Source: Methylophilus sp. Leaf416
GTDB lineage: Bacteria > Pseudomonadota > Gammaproteobacteria > Burkholderiales > Methylophilaceae
Reading direction: 5' to 3'
DNA length: 64,000 bases
NCBI RefSeq assembly: GCF_001424665.1
Contig: NZ_LMQS01000002.1
Span: forward strand, 62,001 to 126,000
Below are positions 26,000 to 38,399 of this stretch, one piece after another. A program made the translations under genes and the position numbers. Each line of letters opens with the position of its first letter. The first letter of the stretch is position 1. The notes beneath the pieces are model-generated. The model did not search any database. It had not been told where the DNA came from and saw nothing but the letters and a program-made list of their open reading frames with translations.

Positions 26000-26884
26000 T
26001 CAAGGATTCAATTTTCGGTTGGCACGCAAGTTTTCGACAATGTAGTCGATGAAGCTGCGTACTTTGGATGAGCCTAGTTTATCTTCCCGGTGCACCACAT
26101 GCACAGGCCAGGGCTCTTCTTCATAGTCTTCGAGGATCACATGTACGGCGTTTGTTTCAATCTCGTTCCACACCTGGTATGAAAGCAGACGCGCAATACC
26201 CAAGTCGCCCATGGCAGCCGCGAGTGCCGCATCATTGCTGGTAACGGTCAGGCGCGGATCCATACGTACCTGTAACGGCTCATGACCGGCTTTAAAATGC
26301 CATTCGGTATGCGGTGATACGGCGCTGGATGAAATAATGGAATGTTTAGTCAAATCAGCGGGCTGCCTGGGCGTGCCGGATTTCTCCAGATATGAGGGCG
26401 ATGCACAGAGTACCCGCCGGACCTCCCCCACTTTGATCGCACGCAGCCCGGAGTCAGGCAAATGCCCGATACGGATCGCGACATCCATGCCTTCATCCAC
26501 CAGGTTGGTAACGCGGTCTACCAGGTTTGCCACCATATTGACCTGCGGATAACGTTGCATGTAATCGATCAGGCAAGGCATGACAAACAGGCGCCCGAAC
26601 ATCACCGGCGCGGTGATTGAAAGCGTGCCACGCGGTGTGGCATTACTTTCAGCGACCGCTTCATTCGCCTCGGCAATGCTGACCAGGATAGCCCGCACAT
26701 TTTCGTAATACTGACGGCCGGCATCGGTGAAGCGCACATTCCGTGTGGTTCTTTGCAATAGCCTGGCGCCCAGTTGCTCTTCGAGCGCCACCACCGCACG
26801 CGTGACTGCCGCCGGGGAAATATCCAGCTTGCGTGAAGCAGCCGCAAAGCCGCCCTCTTCAGCGACGCTGGCAAACACGCGCAT
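26000..26884 (-). CDS. LysR-family transcriptional regulator
   Basis: A 294-residue LysR protein with the winged helix-turn-helix at residues 1-60 (VFASVAEEGGFAAASRKLDISPAAVTRAVVALEEQLGARLLQRTTR) and a C-terminal effector domain. The annotated ATG at 26884 lacks a Shine-Dalgarno and cuts off the usual N-terminal residues. The frame is open for twelve further codons (reading IDQFHL just before the ATG) and GGGAGA sits six bases before an ATC codon at 26902-26900. That ATC may be the real start. It is divergent from a PNPOx-like gene, its likely target. Confidence 0.85.
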   Translation of the reverse strand: MRVFASVAEEGGFAAASRKLDISPAAVTRAVVALEEQLGARLLQRTTRNVRFTDAGRQYYENVRAILVSIAEANEAVAESNATPRGTLSITAPVMFGRLFVMPCLIDYMQRYPQVNMVANLVDRVTNLVDEGMDVAIRIGHLPDSGLRAIKVGEVRRVLCASPSYLEKSGTPRQPADLTKHSIISSSAVSPHTEWHFKAGHEPLQVRMDPRLTVTSNDAALAAAMGDLGIARLLSYQVWNEIETNAVHVILEDYEEEPWPVHVVHREDKLGSSKVRSFIDYIVENLRANRKLNP

Positions 26885-26962
26885 TAAATGAAACTGGTCG
26901 ATAGTATTTCTCCCATTATTACGTTTCTCTTATACATTCATTAAAGACATGGTCACCTGCAA

Positions 26963-26981
26963 TATTTCTGTGGGCGAAATA
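26963..26981. promoter_or_regulatory. LysR-type operator candidate
   Basis: TATTTC-N7-GAAATA, a T-N11-A style inverted repeat, in the divergent LysR/PNPOx promoter region, flanked by an outer GCAATA/TATTGC pair (26959-26964 and 26985-26990). The size and place fit the recognition site of the neighbouring LysR protein. Confidence 0.5.
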
Positions 26982-27063
26982 ATGTATTGCGGCTAGCCCT
27001 GATTCTCTCCTTCGCATTATTTACTAAAATTCGTCCATCAGTAAACAAGCAGAGGAGAAGATC

Positions 27064-27702
27064 ATGACTGAATCATTCGCTTCAACATTGGTATCCCCCA
27101 GTGACGTCGTATTCACAGCAGCAGTGAAAGCCAGACAGGAAGAAATGGGGTCGAGATCGGGCTATGCAAAATTCGAAAGCACCCGCGGTTGGGAATCCCG
27201 CGTGACACCAGTACTGGCCGACTTTATTGCAGCGCAGACCAGTATGTACATTGCCACGGCCAATGCCGAGGGACAACCTTATATGCAGCATCGCGGCGGT
27301 CCGCTAGGTTTCCTGCATGTGCTGGATGAGCAAACGCTGGCCTTTGCCGATTATGCGGGTAACAAGCAATACATTACGGCAGGCAATCTGGATGAAAACC
27401 CAAAGGCGCAGCTTTTCCTGATGGATTACGCCAATACACAACGCGTCAAAATCTGGGGCGAGGCAAAGATTGTGACCGGCGATCAGGCGTTAATCGCACG
27501 CGTTTCTTCACCCGATTATCCGGCCAAGGTTGAGCGCGTGATTGTCTTTACCATCAAGGCCTGGGATGCGAACTGCCACAAGCACATCCCAAAGCTGCTG
27601 AAGGTAGAAGATGTGATTCCGGCAATCCAGGAACGTGACCAGAGGATTGCTTTGCTGGAAGCGCGACTGAAAGAGTTAGAGAGAAAACTCTCCAATGTAT
27701 GA
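27064..27702 (+). CDS. pyridoxamine 5'-phosphate oxidase-like FMN-binding protein
   Basis: A 212-residue protein with a split-barrel flavin-binding fold. The region MYIATANAEGQPYMQHRGGPLGFLHV (about 60-85) is typical of the PNPOx-like family, and DYAGNKQYITAGNL with VKIWGEAKI follows. The C-terminal 40 residues form a helix with a coiled-coil look (QERDQRIALLEARLKELERK). Members often reduce quinones or nitro compounds using FMN or F420; none is shown here. It is divergent from a LysR gene and has a strong AGAGGAG ribosome site. Confidence 0.8.
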   Translation: MTESFASTLVSPSDVVFTAAVKARQEEMGSRSGYAKFESTRGWESRVTPVLADFIAAQTSMYIATANAEGQPYMQHRGGPLGFLHVLDEQTLAFADYAGNKQYITAGNLDENPKAQLFLMDYANTQRVKIWGEAKIVTGDQALIARVSSPDYPAKVERVIVFTIKAWDANCHKHIPKLLKVEDVIPAIQERDQRIALLEARLKELERKLSNV

Positions 27703-27740
27703 AGGGTGATCCTCGATAGGTATTCTTAAAATATTCATTT

Positions 27741-28020
27741 CGCCTCTTGGCGAGTTACTTTTCTTTGCTTGCACAAAGAATAAGTAACCAAAAGAAATGC
27801 ACCCTAGCTTCCGCTTGTTTCCTGCGTTGCTCATCAGCGTGGGCGTCCAGCGAAACTCGCCCTGACAAGCCACACACGACGTGGCTTGTTGCGGAACTCG
27901 AACAGACGCTGACCGACATCTCCCACGCTGACTGCGCTACTCGGCGCGTCAGATAGGGGCCCATAAACCACAGCACGATTAAATAGCCGTGGAACATAAA
28001 AGGCAGTGGGCGCTCAGTCA
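27741..28020. repeat. non-coding dispersed-repeat-like element with strong hairpins
   Basis: A block without a supported gene. It holds an imperfect hairpin GTTACTTTTCTTTG/CAAAGAATAAGTAAC (27754-27788) and a perfect 9-bp one, ACAAGCCAC-N7-GTGGCTTGT (27865-27889). The wording around GAGTTACTTTTCTTTG with AAGTAACCAAAAGAAA is of the kind seen in dispersed intergenic repeats of many beta- and gammaproteobacteria. Only one copy lies in this window, so repetition cannot be shown here. Short frames predicted inside it are not believable genes. The remainder to 28180 is AT-rich leader of the exonuclease operon. Confidence 0.55.
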
Positions 28021-28180
28021 CTTTAAGTCGATCGCCAACCTAATAATCTATTTGTTGTTTTATCCCTCAATACTGAGATTTTTGCTGTTTGCATTTTTTA
28101 TTCCGCATGCAGAATGAAATTGTATTAGTGCTGTCATATCCCCATATTTAATCATCCAGATAAGTGTTGGATTTAACCTT

Positions 28181-29298
28181 ATGGAACTAGTGGTAGCCCG
28201 TCCCGAAGGGTTGTATTGCCCACCTGGCGACTTTTACATTGACCCCTGGCGGCAGGTAGAACGTGCCGTCATCACGCACGGGCATGGCGACCACGCGCGC
28301 ACTGGTCACTCGCATTACCTGGCTGCGGCCGCTGGTGAAGGTATTCTGCGCAAACGCCTGGGTGAAGATATTAATCTGCTGACGCTGGAATATGGCGAAG
28401 TCATCAATCACCATGGTGTGAAGCTGAGCCTGCATCCCGCAGGACATGTGCTGGGTTCTGCCCAGGTGAGGCTGGAATACAAAGGTGAAGTATGGGTAGC
28501 TTCAGGCGATTACAAAGTAGAGCCCGACGGCACCTGCGCGCCGTTTGAAAGCGTACGCTGCCATACCTTTATTACCGAATCCACCTTTGGCCTGCCGATT
28601 TACAAATGGCAGCCGCAGGGCGAGATTTTTGCTGACATCAACCAGTGGTGGCAAAGCAATGCGGATAACAATCGTGCCAGCGTGCTGTTTTGCTATTCTT
28701 TCGGTAAAGCGCAACGGTTGCTGTCCGGGCTAAACCCGCACATTGGGCCGATCCTGGTCCATGGCGCGGTCGAACCCTTGAATAAAGTCTATCGGGAAGC
28801 GGGCGTCAACCTACCAGCCACCCAATATGTCAGCGAAATGCAGGATAAATCTCAGATAGGCAAAAGCATAGTGCTGGCTCCGCCCTCAGCGCAGGGTACA
28901 CATTGGATCAAACGTTTTGGTGATTATTCGGATGCGTTTGCAAGTGGCTGGATGCAGTTACGCGGCACTCGCCGACGTCGTGGTGTGGACCGCGGTTTTA
29001 TTATGTCTGACCATGCAGACTGGCCTGGTTTGCAAACTGCCATTCAAGCCACTGGTGCCGAACGCGTGTTTGTCACGCACGGGCAAGTACACCCCATGGT
29101 GCGCTGGTTATGCGAGCAAGGTCTGGATGCGCAAGGCTTTGTCACCGAGTACGGCGAAGAAGCAGCTGAAGCAGAAACAGACCTGTCACCTGAATCTTCA
29201 GAAAGCAGCCAAATGACAGAGACTGCTTTGCCACCCGAAGCCGGGCTGCCACCTGAGACTGAGGGCAGCGAGCAAATGAACATAGCAAAGGCGACCGT

Positions 29299-29302
<4 letters not shown>
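28181..29302 (+). CDS. ligase-associated DNA exonuclease (MBL/beta-CASP)
   Basis: A 373-residue metallo-beta-lactamase nuclease of the Artemis/SNM1-like bacterial class (TIGR04122). The metal motif is THGHGDHA (32-39), followed by HPAGHVLGSAQ, ASGDYK and SDHADW; FCYSFGKAQRL is the beta-CASP part. It is first in the four-gene repair cluster and overlaps the ligase gene by four bases. The last 45 or so residues (from about 327) are an acidic, Ser/Pro/Glu-rich tail with low complexity (LSPESSESS, LPPEAGLPPETEG) not expected of the core family; it may be a disordered interaction arm. Confidence 0.9.
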
Positions 29303-31058
<1,756 letters not shown>

Positions 31059-31062
<4 letters not shown>

Positions 31063-33851
31063 CCATGGAAGCCTCTACAGAATTGACTCTCCATGATAAG
31101 CCTACTGAAAAGCCAAAACGTAGCGCTTTTCAGTTAAGCCGGCAATGGTTTGCTACACATCAGTGGCAGCCGTTCCCTTTCCAGCAGCAAGTATGGCAGG
31201 CAGTCGCTCAAGATCAATCCGGCATGCTGCATGCTACCACCGGCGCCGGTAAAACCTATGCAGTATGGATGGCGGCGATTGAGCGTTTTGCTCTCACAAA
31301 ACCGAAGGCATCCGCTAAACATTTAAATACGGCTGCTGAGAAACCTGCCAAACGAAAAGTAGTGATGCAGCCGCTGAGCGTATTATGGATCACGCCCATG
31401 CGTGCGCTGGCCGCTGATACCGAGCGTGCATTAATGACGCCAGTGAATGAATTAAACCTTGATTGGAGCATCGGTTTACGCACTGGCGACACCAACAGTG
31501 CCGAGCGTTCAAGGCAATCAAAACGCCTGCCGACCGCGCTGATCACCACACCGGAAAGCCTGACCCTGTTACTGACGCGTCCGGATGCCGCCGACACTTT
31601 TGCCAGCCTGAAAATGGTAGTCGTGGATGAGTGGCACGAACTGATCGGCAACAAACGTGGTGTGCAGTTGCAACTGGCCCTGGCGCGCCTGCGACGCTGG
31701 CAGCCAGCATTAATCACTTGGGGATTATCGGCAACATTGGGGAATTTGCAACATGCCATGGATGTCCTGATTCCCGGCGTATCCGATAGAAGCACCTCTG
31801 GTCCAGACGCATCCAATACAGAACAATCCAAACCGCTGCTGGTGCAAGGCAAGCTGGCGAAACACCTGGTGATAGATACTTTATTGCCGCCCGGCATTGA
31901 ACGTTTCCCCTGGGCCGGTCATTTGGGTTTACGCATGCTGCCGCAAGTAGTGGAGCAGATTGAATCCAGCCCGAATAGCCTGATTTTTACCAACACCCGC
32001 TCGCAATGCGAAATCTGGTACCAGGCTTTGCTGGAAGCGCGTCCGGACTGGGCGGGTTTGATTGCACTGCACCACGGCTCACTGGACAGGAATGTACGTG
32101 AATGGGTAGAAAACGGCCTTAAAGAAGGCACGCTAAAAGCCGTGGTCTGTACCTCCAGCCTGGATCTGGGCGTGGACTTTCTGCCGGTGGAGCGCGTATT
32201 GCAGATAGGCTCGCCCAAAGGCGTCGCACGTCTGATGCAACGTGCAGGCCGCTCTGGCCATGCGCCCGGCCGCGCTTCGCGCCTGACCGTAGTGCCTACG
32301 CATAGCCTGGAGCTGATCGAATCGGTGGCCGCCCAGGATGCGATTGCGGCACGTAATGTGGAGCCGCGTGAGTCCCCGCAAAAACCTTTAGACGTATTGG
32401 TGCAACACCTGGTGACGATAGCGCTGGGTGGTGGTTTTACTGCAGATGACTTGCTGGCAGAAGTGCGCAGCTGTTACGCCTACCGCCATTTAACCGATGA
32501 AGAATGGCGCTGGGCGCTGGCGTTTGTGCAACACGGTGGCGAGTCGCTGACTGCCTACCCGGATTATCGCCGCGCAATTCCAGACGAAAACGGCGTCTGG
32601 CATGTGCCGGATGCAATTCTGGCCCGACGGCACCGCATGAGCATAGGCACCATCGTCAGTGACTCCAGCATGGTGGTAAAATTCTGGAGTAAAGGCGCGT
32701 CTGGCAAGAGCTTGGGATCGGTGGAAGAAAACTTTATCGCGCGGCTCAAACCCGGTGACCACTTCCTGTTTGGGGGACGCCTGCTGGAACTGGTACGCGT
32801 GCATGAAATGACTGCTTTTGTGAGCAAAGCTACAGGCAAAAAAGCCGCTGTGCCGCGCTGGAATGGCGGGCGCTTGCCGCTTTCTACCGAGCTTGCCAAT
32901 GCGATGGTAGCGCGTATGGATGCGGCTGCGCACGGCCATTTCGATGGCCCGGAAATGCAGTTGATCAAACCTTTACTACAAGTGCAGAGCAACTGGTCCG
33001 CATTGCCGACCAACCTGAATTTGCTAGCCGAATCCATGCACTCGCGTGAAGGCTGGCATTTGTTTCTATACCCTTACGCCGGGCGCAGCGTCCACGTCGG
33101 GCTAGCCAGTTTACTGGCCTGGAGGGCCGGCAAGCATCAGCCGAATACGTTTTCCATTGCGGTGAATGATTATGGCCTCGAACTGCTTTCCGCGACAGCG
33201 GTGGATTGGGATGCGTTATTAACAAAAGATATTTTTTCAACCGACAATCTGCTCCAGGACGTGATTGGCAGCCTGAATGCGGGCGAACTGGCACAAAGAC
33301 GTTTCCGCGAAATCGCGCGTATTTCCGGACTGGTGTTTGCCGGTTTTCCCGGTGCGCATAAAAGCGCCAGGCAGGTACAGGCTTCATCCAGTCTGTTTTT
33401 TGATGTATTCCGCAAATACGATCCCAAGAACTTATTGCTGACGCAAGCGCAGGAAGAAGTGCTGCAACAGGAATTGGAGATAGCGCGCCTGTCTGCCACC
33501 CTGCAACATCTGCAAAGCAAACAAATACAATTAATGCATATCAAAAGACCGACGCCGTTTGCGTTTCCTTTACTGGTAGAACGTTTCCGTGAAAGCAGCA
33601 GCTCGGAAAAACTGGCTGAACGTATTTCACGTATGGTGGCCGACCTGGAAAAAGCCGCTGGCGCTGGCGCTTACATCCCGGAAGAGAGCGTGGACGCGCA
33701 GGCAAAATTCAACGTGCAGGAGAAAGTGTATAAGAAACGCGAACGCGTGCGCAAAACCGGTTTACCCATGGAACCAGATACTGAAAATGCAACGAATCCC
33801 AAACGACGCCGCACTGGAATTATCCCGCCTAAAGCGCGACATGGTTTTTGA
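31059..33851 (+). CDS. ligase-associated DEXH-box helicase (Lhr-like)
   Basis: A 930-residue superfamily 2 helicase of the Lhr-core class (TIGR04121). Walker A is ATTGAGKT (59-66), motif II is VVDEWHE, motif III GLSAT, and motif [13 protein letters not shown]. The region from about 440 to 800 is the winged-helix and Lhr core domain. It ends in a basic tail ([16 protein letters not shown]). Two charged or low-complexity patches follow the helicase motifs (around 880-930). It couples with the ligase by a four-base overlap and probably separates or remodels strands before ligation in damage repair. Confidence 0.92.
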
Positions 33852-33868
33852 GGAAGTTTATGTAATCA

Positions 33869-34564
33869 ATGAAAAATGAATTACCTTTAAACATTCGTTC
33901 TCACACCGTGCTTTTGCTAGCCGACAAAGCCATCTACTGGCCGCAGCAGAAAGCGCTGTTGATCGCAGATGCGCACTTCGGCAAGGCCGCGGCATACCGT
34001 GCCTTGGGTCAACCTGTGCCGCAAGGCACCACTAGCCAGAACCTTCAACGACTGAACGCACTGCTATCTGCTTACCCGACCGAGCAACTGATTTTCCTGG
34101 GAGATTTCCTGCATGCGCCCAAGTCGCATGCACCGGCCACTTTGGCCGCGTTAAGACACTGGCGTACGCAACATCAATCGATGAAATGTATCCTGGTACG
34201 CGGCAATCACGATAAAAATGCCGGTGACCCACCAGCGGATTTGAATATTGAAACAGTGGGTGAGCCTTACCTGATGGGCGATTTTGCATTGCAACATATT
34301 CCCGCACCCCACCCTACACATCATGTGATTGCCGGCCATATCCACCCTACTTTCCGTTTGCTGGGCAAGGGTCGGCAGCGCCTGATTTTGCCGTGCTTTC
34401 ACCACCAGGAAGGCATGACCTTGCTGCCCTCTTTTGGTGACTTTACCGGCGGGTTTGTGATGGAGAATAAAGCAGGTGACTTTATTTGCGTGACAGATGG
34501 TGAATGTATCTGGTCAGTTCCGCACAATCAGCAGCGAATAAATAACGAAGCGTTCAATATCTAA
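33869..34564 (+). CDS. pdeM: ligase-associated metallophosphoesterase PdeM
   Basis: A 231-residue metallophosphoesterase (TIGR04123). The motifs are LIADAHFGKA (about 31-40), FLGDFLHAPKSH, VRGNHDKN and AGHIHP. The family has been shown in Pseudomonas putida to be a Mn-dependent phosphodiesterase in the same four-gene cluster. It starts 17 bases after the helicase stop and closes the cluster. Confidence 0.9.
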   Translation: MKNELPLNIRSHTVLLLADKAIYWPQQKALLIADAHFGKAAAYRALGQPVPQGTTSQNLQRLNALLSAYPTEQLIFLGDFLHAPKSHAPATLAALRHWRTQHQSMKCILVRGNHDKNAGDPPADLNIETVGEPYLMGDFALQHIPAPHPTHHVIAGHIHPTFRLLGKGRQRLILPCFHHQEGMTLLPSFGDFTGGFVMENKAGDFICVTDGECIWSVPHNQQRINNEAFNI

Positions 34565-34623
34565 CGATGAAGCAAGCCAGAGGAAAAGTAAGAGGAGATG
34601 ATCGGCCGAGCTTAAATAAGCAC

Positions 34624-35172
34624 CTATACAAGCTGATTAGTGTGCTGAGTCGCTACTTTATTCAACTCTTGCAGGGAAATTCTTCTCGCAAGCAAGGCTT
34701 TTGTTGTGATGTTTGCGAGGCCAGTCAACACCTGTTTCTGCATATCATTCAGTGCATTTGGTTTAGTATCAATCACACACACAGTCCCAATCTTTTCCCC
34801 TAGAGGCAGGGCAATCGGCGCACCAGCATAAAAAACAATATTAGGATGGCCTGTTACCAGTGGATTATCCAGAAAACGGCTATCTTTGGTTGCATCCTTG
34901 ATCTCCATCAAGCTATTTTCACGGATGGTATGCGCACAAAACGCCAGTTCACGGCTAGTTTCCCTCACACCCTCTAAACCAACCTGTGCCTTAAACCATT
35001 GTCGCTCACTATCTACCAGGCTAATCAGGGCGATTGGCATCCCGCAAACCTGGGAAGCTAGCAATGCAATGGCATCAAAAACAGCCTCGTAAGGGGAGTC
35101 TAAGATAAGCAGTTTACGTAAGGCTGAAATACGATCAGGTTCGCTAAACTGCTCTTCATAGTGACTGACCAT
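34624..35172 (-). CDS. GAF-domain protein
   Basis: A 182-residue protein that is one GAF domain (about residues 25-165) with the typical ISLVDSERQWFKAQVGL, FCAHTIREN and IGTVCVIDTKPN motifs. Such lone GAF domains often sit at the front of sensor diguanylate cyclases; here no output domain is attached. It lies upstream on the opposite strand from PdeM and next to a GGDEF-EAL gene. Whether it is a true stand-alone sensor or a remnant is not clear. Confidence 0.8.
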   Translation of the reverse strand: MVSHYEEQFSEPDRISALRKLLILDSPYEAVFDAIALLASQVCGMPIALISLVDSERQWFKAQVGLEGVRETSRELAFCAHTIRENSLMEIKDATKDSRFLDNPLVTGHPNIVFYAGAPIALPLGEKIGTVCVIDTKPNALNDMQKQVLTGLANITTKALLARRISLQELNKVATQHTNQLV

Positions 35173-35522
35173 AACAACCTTTATTATCGAATTATAAACA
35201 TCAGAGTGTACTATTGTTTACCACAGTTTCATACAAATAATGGATGTGAAAACTACACAAACGAGAGTATTTAGTTATTTTTTATGGCGAACAAACCACC
35301 AGGAAAGACAGGAAAATATTCATTAATATCAATGTATTGCAAAAATACCCCATATTCCATTGCTAAAGACAAGCATCTTTCCATGAGTAAAAATTTGAAT
35401 ATTTCTTGCTGTAACTATTCTTGCGATAAATATTAGGGTTATTTTTATAAACGGGCTTATTCATGATCAAGATTTTGTTAGCACTTTTCTACAAGTCAAT
35501 ATTGAAACCAAACTGTAACCCA
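35173..35522. other. 350-bp gap, AT-rich, nothing recognised
   Basis: No open frame with a ribosome site and no clear hairpin or riboswitch-like structure. It holds the promoter region of the GAF gene and the 3' end region of the GGDEF-EAL gene. Confidence 0.5.
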
Positions 35523-38093
35523 TTACCTTTTCCTCGCCAAAAGCCAGGTTTCAAAAACAGCCTGCGGCAAGGGTTTTGAATAGAAATATCCCTGGATAAA
35601 ATCGCAGCCCATGCTGTTTAACAGTTCCAATTGCGCTTCAGTTTCTACACCCTCTGCAATGACTTTTAATCCTAATTTATGCGCCATCATGATGATGGCT
35701 TCAACCAGGGGGAAATCAGTAGATTCAGCGGCTATATTAGTAATGAATGTACGGTCAATTTTCAGGTAATCGACATCAATGCGCTTGATATAAGCCAGCG
35801 AAGAATAACCGGTGCCAAAGTCATCAATTGCAACTTCTATCCCCGCTTCGCGGAAACGCATCAGTTGTTTGGCTGTTTTCTGGGAGGCATCCAGCAACAC
35901 GCCCTCGGTAATTTCTACGCACAGGCAGTTATTGGTATTGGCCGCTGAAGCAAGCAGGGTGAACCATCTGTCGAAATAAGTAGTGTTTTTGAATTGCGTC
36001 GGTGATAGGTTGACGCTGATCTGGAAATCCGGGTGAAACTGGGTACGCCATTTCAGCGCCTGCGCCAAACTTTCTATGAGTACCCAGCTGCCTATTTCAT
36101 GGATCAGCCCAGTCTCTTCCGCCAGAGGGATAAACTCTGCCGGGCTGACCATGCCCATGGTACTGTGCTGCCAGCGGATAAGAGCTTCGGCTTTTGTCAC
36201 ATTGCCGGTTTTAAGATCGACCACCGGTTGATAATAAATTTCGAATTCGTTATTCAGCAATGCGCTGCGTAACTCACGCTTTTGCTCAGAGCGACGGGTT
36301 GCCACATATTGCATTTCCCGGGTGTAAAAAGAATACTGGTTGCGACCCAGCTTTTTGGCTTCGTACATTGCCTGGTCGGCATTTTTAATCAGGCTGGAGG
36401 CATCGGCTGCATCGTCGGGGTAGACAGTGACACCGATACTGGCCGAGATATAAGTGGCGTGCGTATCGACCATAATCGGCGCCTGCAACAACTCAAGAAT
36501 AGAGGTGGCGACCTTGATCGCGGTTTGGTATTCGTGCACATCGACCAGAGTTACCGTGAATTCGTCGCCACCCAACCGCGAAGTGCAATCCGTCACGCGG
36601 ATCACTTGGTTAAGCCGCCGCGCGACTTCAATCAGTAACTGGTCGCCGCCTTGATGGCCCATGGCATCGTTTACTTCCTTGAAACCATCCAGATCCAGGT
36701 ACAGCAAGATGACTTTGGTGCCCAGGCGATTGGCACGGAACACCTCTTGTTGCAGGCGTTCCTGGAATAAACGGCGGTTTGGCAAATGGGTTAGCGCATC
36801 GTAATTCGCTTCATACCAGATGCGCTCTTCATGTTTCTTTTTCTCCGTAATATCCGAAAACAGTACCACGCGCCTGAACGGCCGCCCTTTGTCATCGTTA
36901 GTGGTGTTGACAGTTACCCAGTTGATATATTCTTCACCGGTTTTTTTAATGCCGCATATTTCTCCACGCCATGAACCGTTATCGTGCAGGTCTTTGCGGA
37001 TGGCCTCATAAAAATCCCGGTCATGCCTGGGCGAGCCAAACGTGACAGGATGGTGACCGATGACTTCAGATGAGTCATAGCCGGATATCTTGGTGAAAGC
37101 CGGATTGGTCGCAATGATGATGCCATTAATATCCAGCACCAGCATGGCTTCACTGGTATTTTTAAAGATAGAATCTGACAGCCGTAACTCTTCTGCAGTA
37201 CGATGACGCTCGATAGCGATACGGGCCAGGTTGGAAAGATATTCCAGTTGCTCAATATCCGCCGCCAAAGGCGTTTTCGGCGCTTTGTGATAAATCGCGA
37301 AAGTGCCCGCCACATCGTTGTTGTCCACAATTATCGGCACCGACCAGCAAGAGGCCAGCCCATACGTGGCAGCAAGTTCTTTGTAACCCTCCCAGCGCGG
37401 ATCGGTCTGTATATTTTCGACATACACCGGCCTTCCTTCAAATGCAGCAGTGCCACACGAACCTATATCAGGACCAACCTGTAAATTCTCTATCGCTGCG
37501 GAATAGCCTGGCGGCAAGCTGGGAGCGACATAATTTTTCAGGAGTTGCTTATTCTTATCCAGCAAATGGATAGAGCAAAAACGTTCAGGATTTTCTTCTT
37601 CTACCCCGCGCACAAGATACGCAAGTATGCTTTTCAAAGGGGCATTGTGCGCCACCAGATCCAGCACATGATTTTTGATATGCTCGCGCGTTTCGGCACG
37701 CTTACGATCAAAGATAGGCCGCACTACCGCACAGTTATACTCCTGCCCTTGATACTCAATATAGTTGGAGTTGATTTCAACCGGTAAGAATTGACCATCT
37801 TTTTTTCGATGTTGCGTTTCAAATGTCCGCGAACCCAGCGCTTTTAGCCGCTCTAAATGTGCAGCCCAAACCTCAGGTGTGTAACTCAAATCGATATCAA
37901 AAATTTTGAGTTTATAAATTTCTTCTTTGGTATAACCAAGCGCTGTATACGCCGCCTCGTTTACATAAATAATGTCGCCTGCGCTATTGATACAGGTAAT
38001 CCAGTCTTGAATTTTACTCAATGCAAACCGCGAAAATAAAGCAAAGTCCAGAAAGTCTCCATGGTCGGCAACTGGCATGGCAAATCCTCCCAA
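35523..38093 (-). CDS. PAS-GAF-PAS-GGDEF-EAL c-di-GMP signalling protein
   Basis: An 856-residue soluble protein: PAS (about 22-140, with DIIYVNEAAYTALGYTKEEI), GAF (about 142-300), second PAS (about 302-420, GIIIATNPAFTKISGY), GGDEF (about 428-590, with intact RLGGDEF), and EAL (about 600-850, with AEALIRW, DDFGTGYSSLAYIKRI and IAEGVET). Both output domains look catalytically complete, so it could make or degrade c-di-GMP, with the sensors deciding. Codon 6 (MPVADHG) may be a later start than the first Met. Its neighbours are a GAF protein and a decayed sensor kinase. Confidence 0.88.
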   Translation of the reverse strand: MGGFAMPVADHGDFLDFALFSRFALSKIQDWITCINSAGDIIYVNEAAYTALGYTKEEIYKLKIFDIDLSYTPEVWAAHLERLKALGSRTFETQHRKKDGQFLPVEINSNYIEYQGQEYNCAVVRPIFDRKRAETREHIKNHVLDLVAHNAPLKSILAYLVRGVEEENPERFCSIHLLDKNKQLLKNYVAPSLPPGYSAAIENLQVGPDIGSCGTAAFEGRPVYVENIQTDPRWEGYKELAATYGLASCWSVPIIVDNNDVAGTFAIYHKAPKTPLAADIEQLEYLSNLARIAIERHRTAEELRLSDSIFKNTSEAMLVLDINGIIIATNPAFTKISGYDSSEVIGHHPVTFGSPRHDRDFYEAIRKDLHDNGSWRGEICGIKKTGEEYINWVTVNTTNDDKGRPFRRVVLFSDITEKKKHEERIWYEANYDALTHLPNRRLFQERLQQEVFRANRLGTKVILLYLDLDGFKEVNDAMGHQGGDQLLIEVARRLNQVIRVTDCTSRLGGDEFTVTLVDVHEYQTAIKVATSILELLQAPIMVDTHATYISASIGVTVYPDDAADASSLIKNADQAMYEAKKLGRNQYSFYTREMQYVATRRSEQKRELRSALLNNEFEIYYQPVVDLKTGNVTKAEALIRWQHSTMGMVSPAEFIPLAEETGLIHEIGSWVLIESLAQALKWRTQFHPDFQISVNLSPTQFKNTTYFDRWFTLLASAANTNNCLCVEITEGVLLDASQKTAKQLMRFREAGIEVAIDDFGTGYSSLAYIKRIDVDYLKIDRTFITNIAAESTDFPLVEAIIMMAHKLGLKVIAEGVETEAQLELLNSMGCDFIQGYFYSKPLPQAVFETWLLARKR

Positions 38094-38399
38094 AGTGCAA
38101 AATCTGCTGGCTACAGATCTTTATATATGAGCAACATTTACTCAGCCATAACGACTAGACAATATTTATTCCAATATAGTTGTGTGAAGTTAAACCTGCA
38201 ATGCCAAGGCTAAGCTGCTGGGCAGCTGAGTAAAAGTGAGGTTTGTCCAATTAAAACTAAAAAGCTTTTAACATTTGCGGCAAGGCGATCTATTTGAATG
38301 CCTTAGCGTTGGCTGTCTTTAAGAGATATCCCAATACGATTTTCTAGCGGGATCAAGGCAGCGAATAATATTAAAAATACTTTGTCATCCTGATTCCAG
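38094..38399. other. 306-bp gap with no gene
   Basis: Holds the upstream region of the GGDEF-EAL gene and the 3' flank of the decayed kinase. I see no operator or terminator I can support. Confidence 0.5.

Noticed and set aside
27747-28021. Short open frames inside the hairpin block
   Set aside because: Low-complexity Arg/Ser-rich translations across stem-loops; no ribosome site. Treated as non-coding repeat.
31256-31897. 213-codon open frame on the minus strand
   Set aside because: Antisense to the helicase gene with Arg/Ser/Cys-rich composition and no motifs.
34567-34803. 78-codon frame after PdeM
   Set aside because: Overlaps the GAF gene on the other strand and has no ribosome site or recognisable domain.
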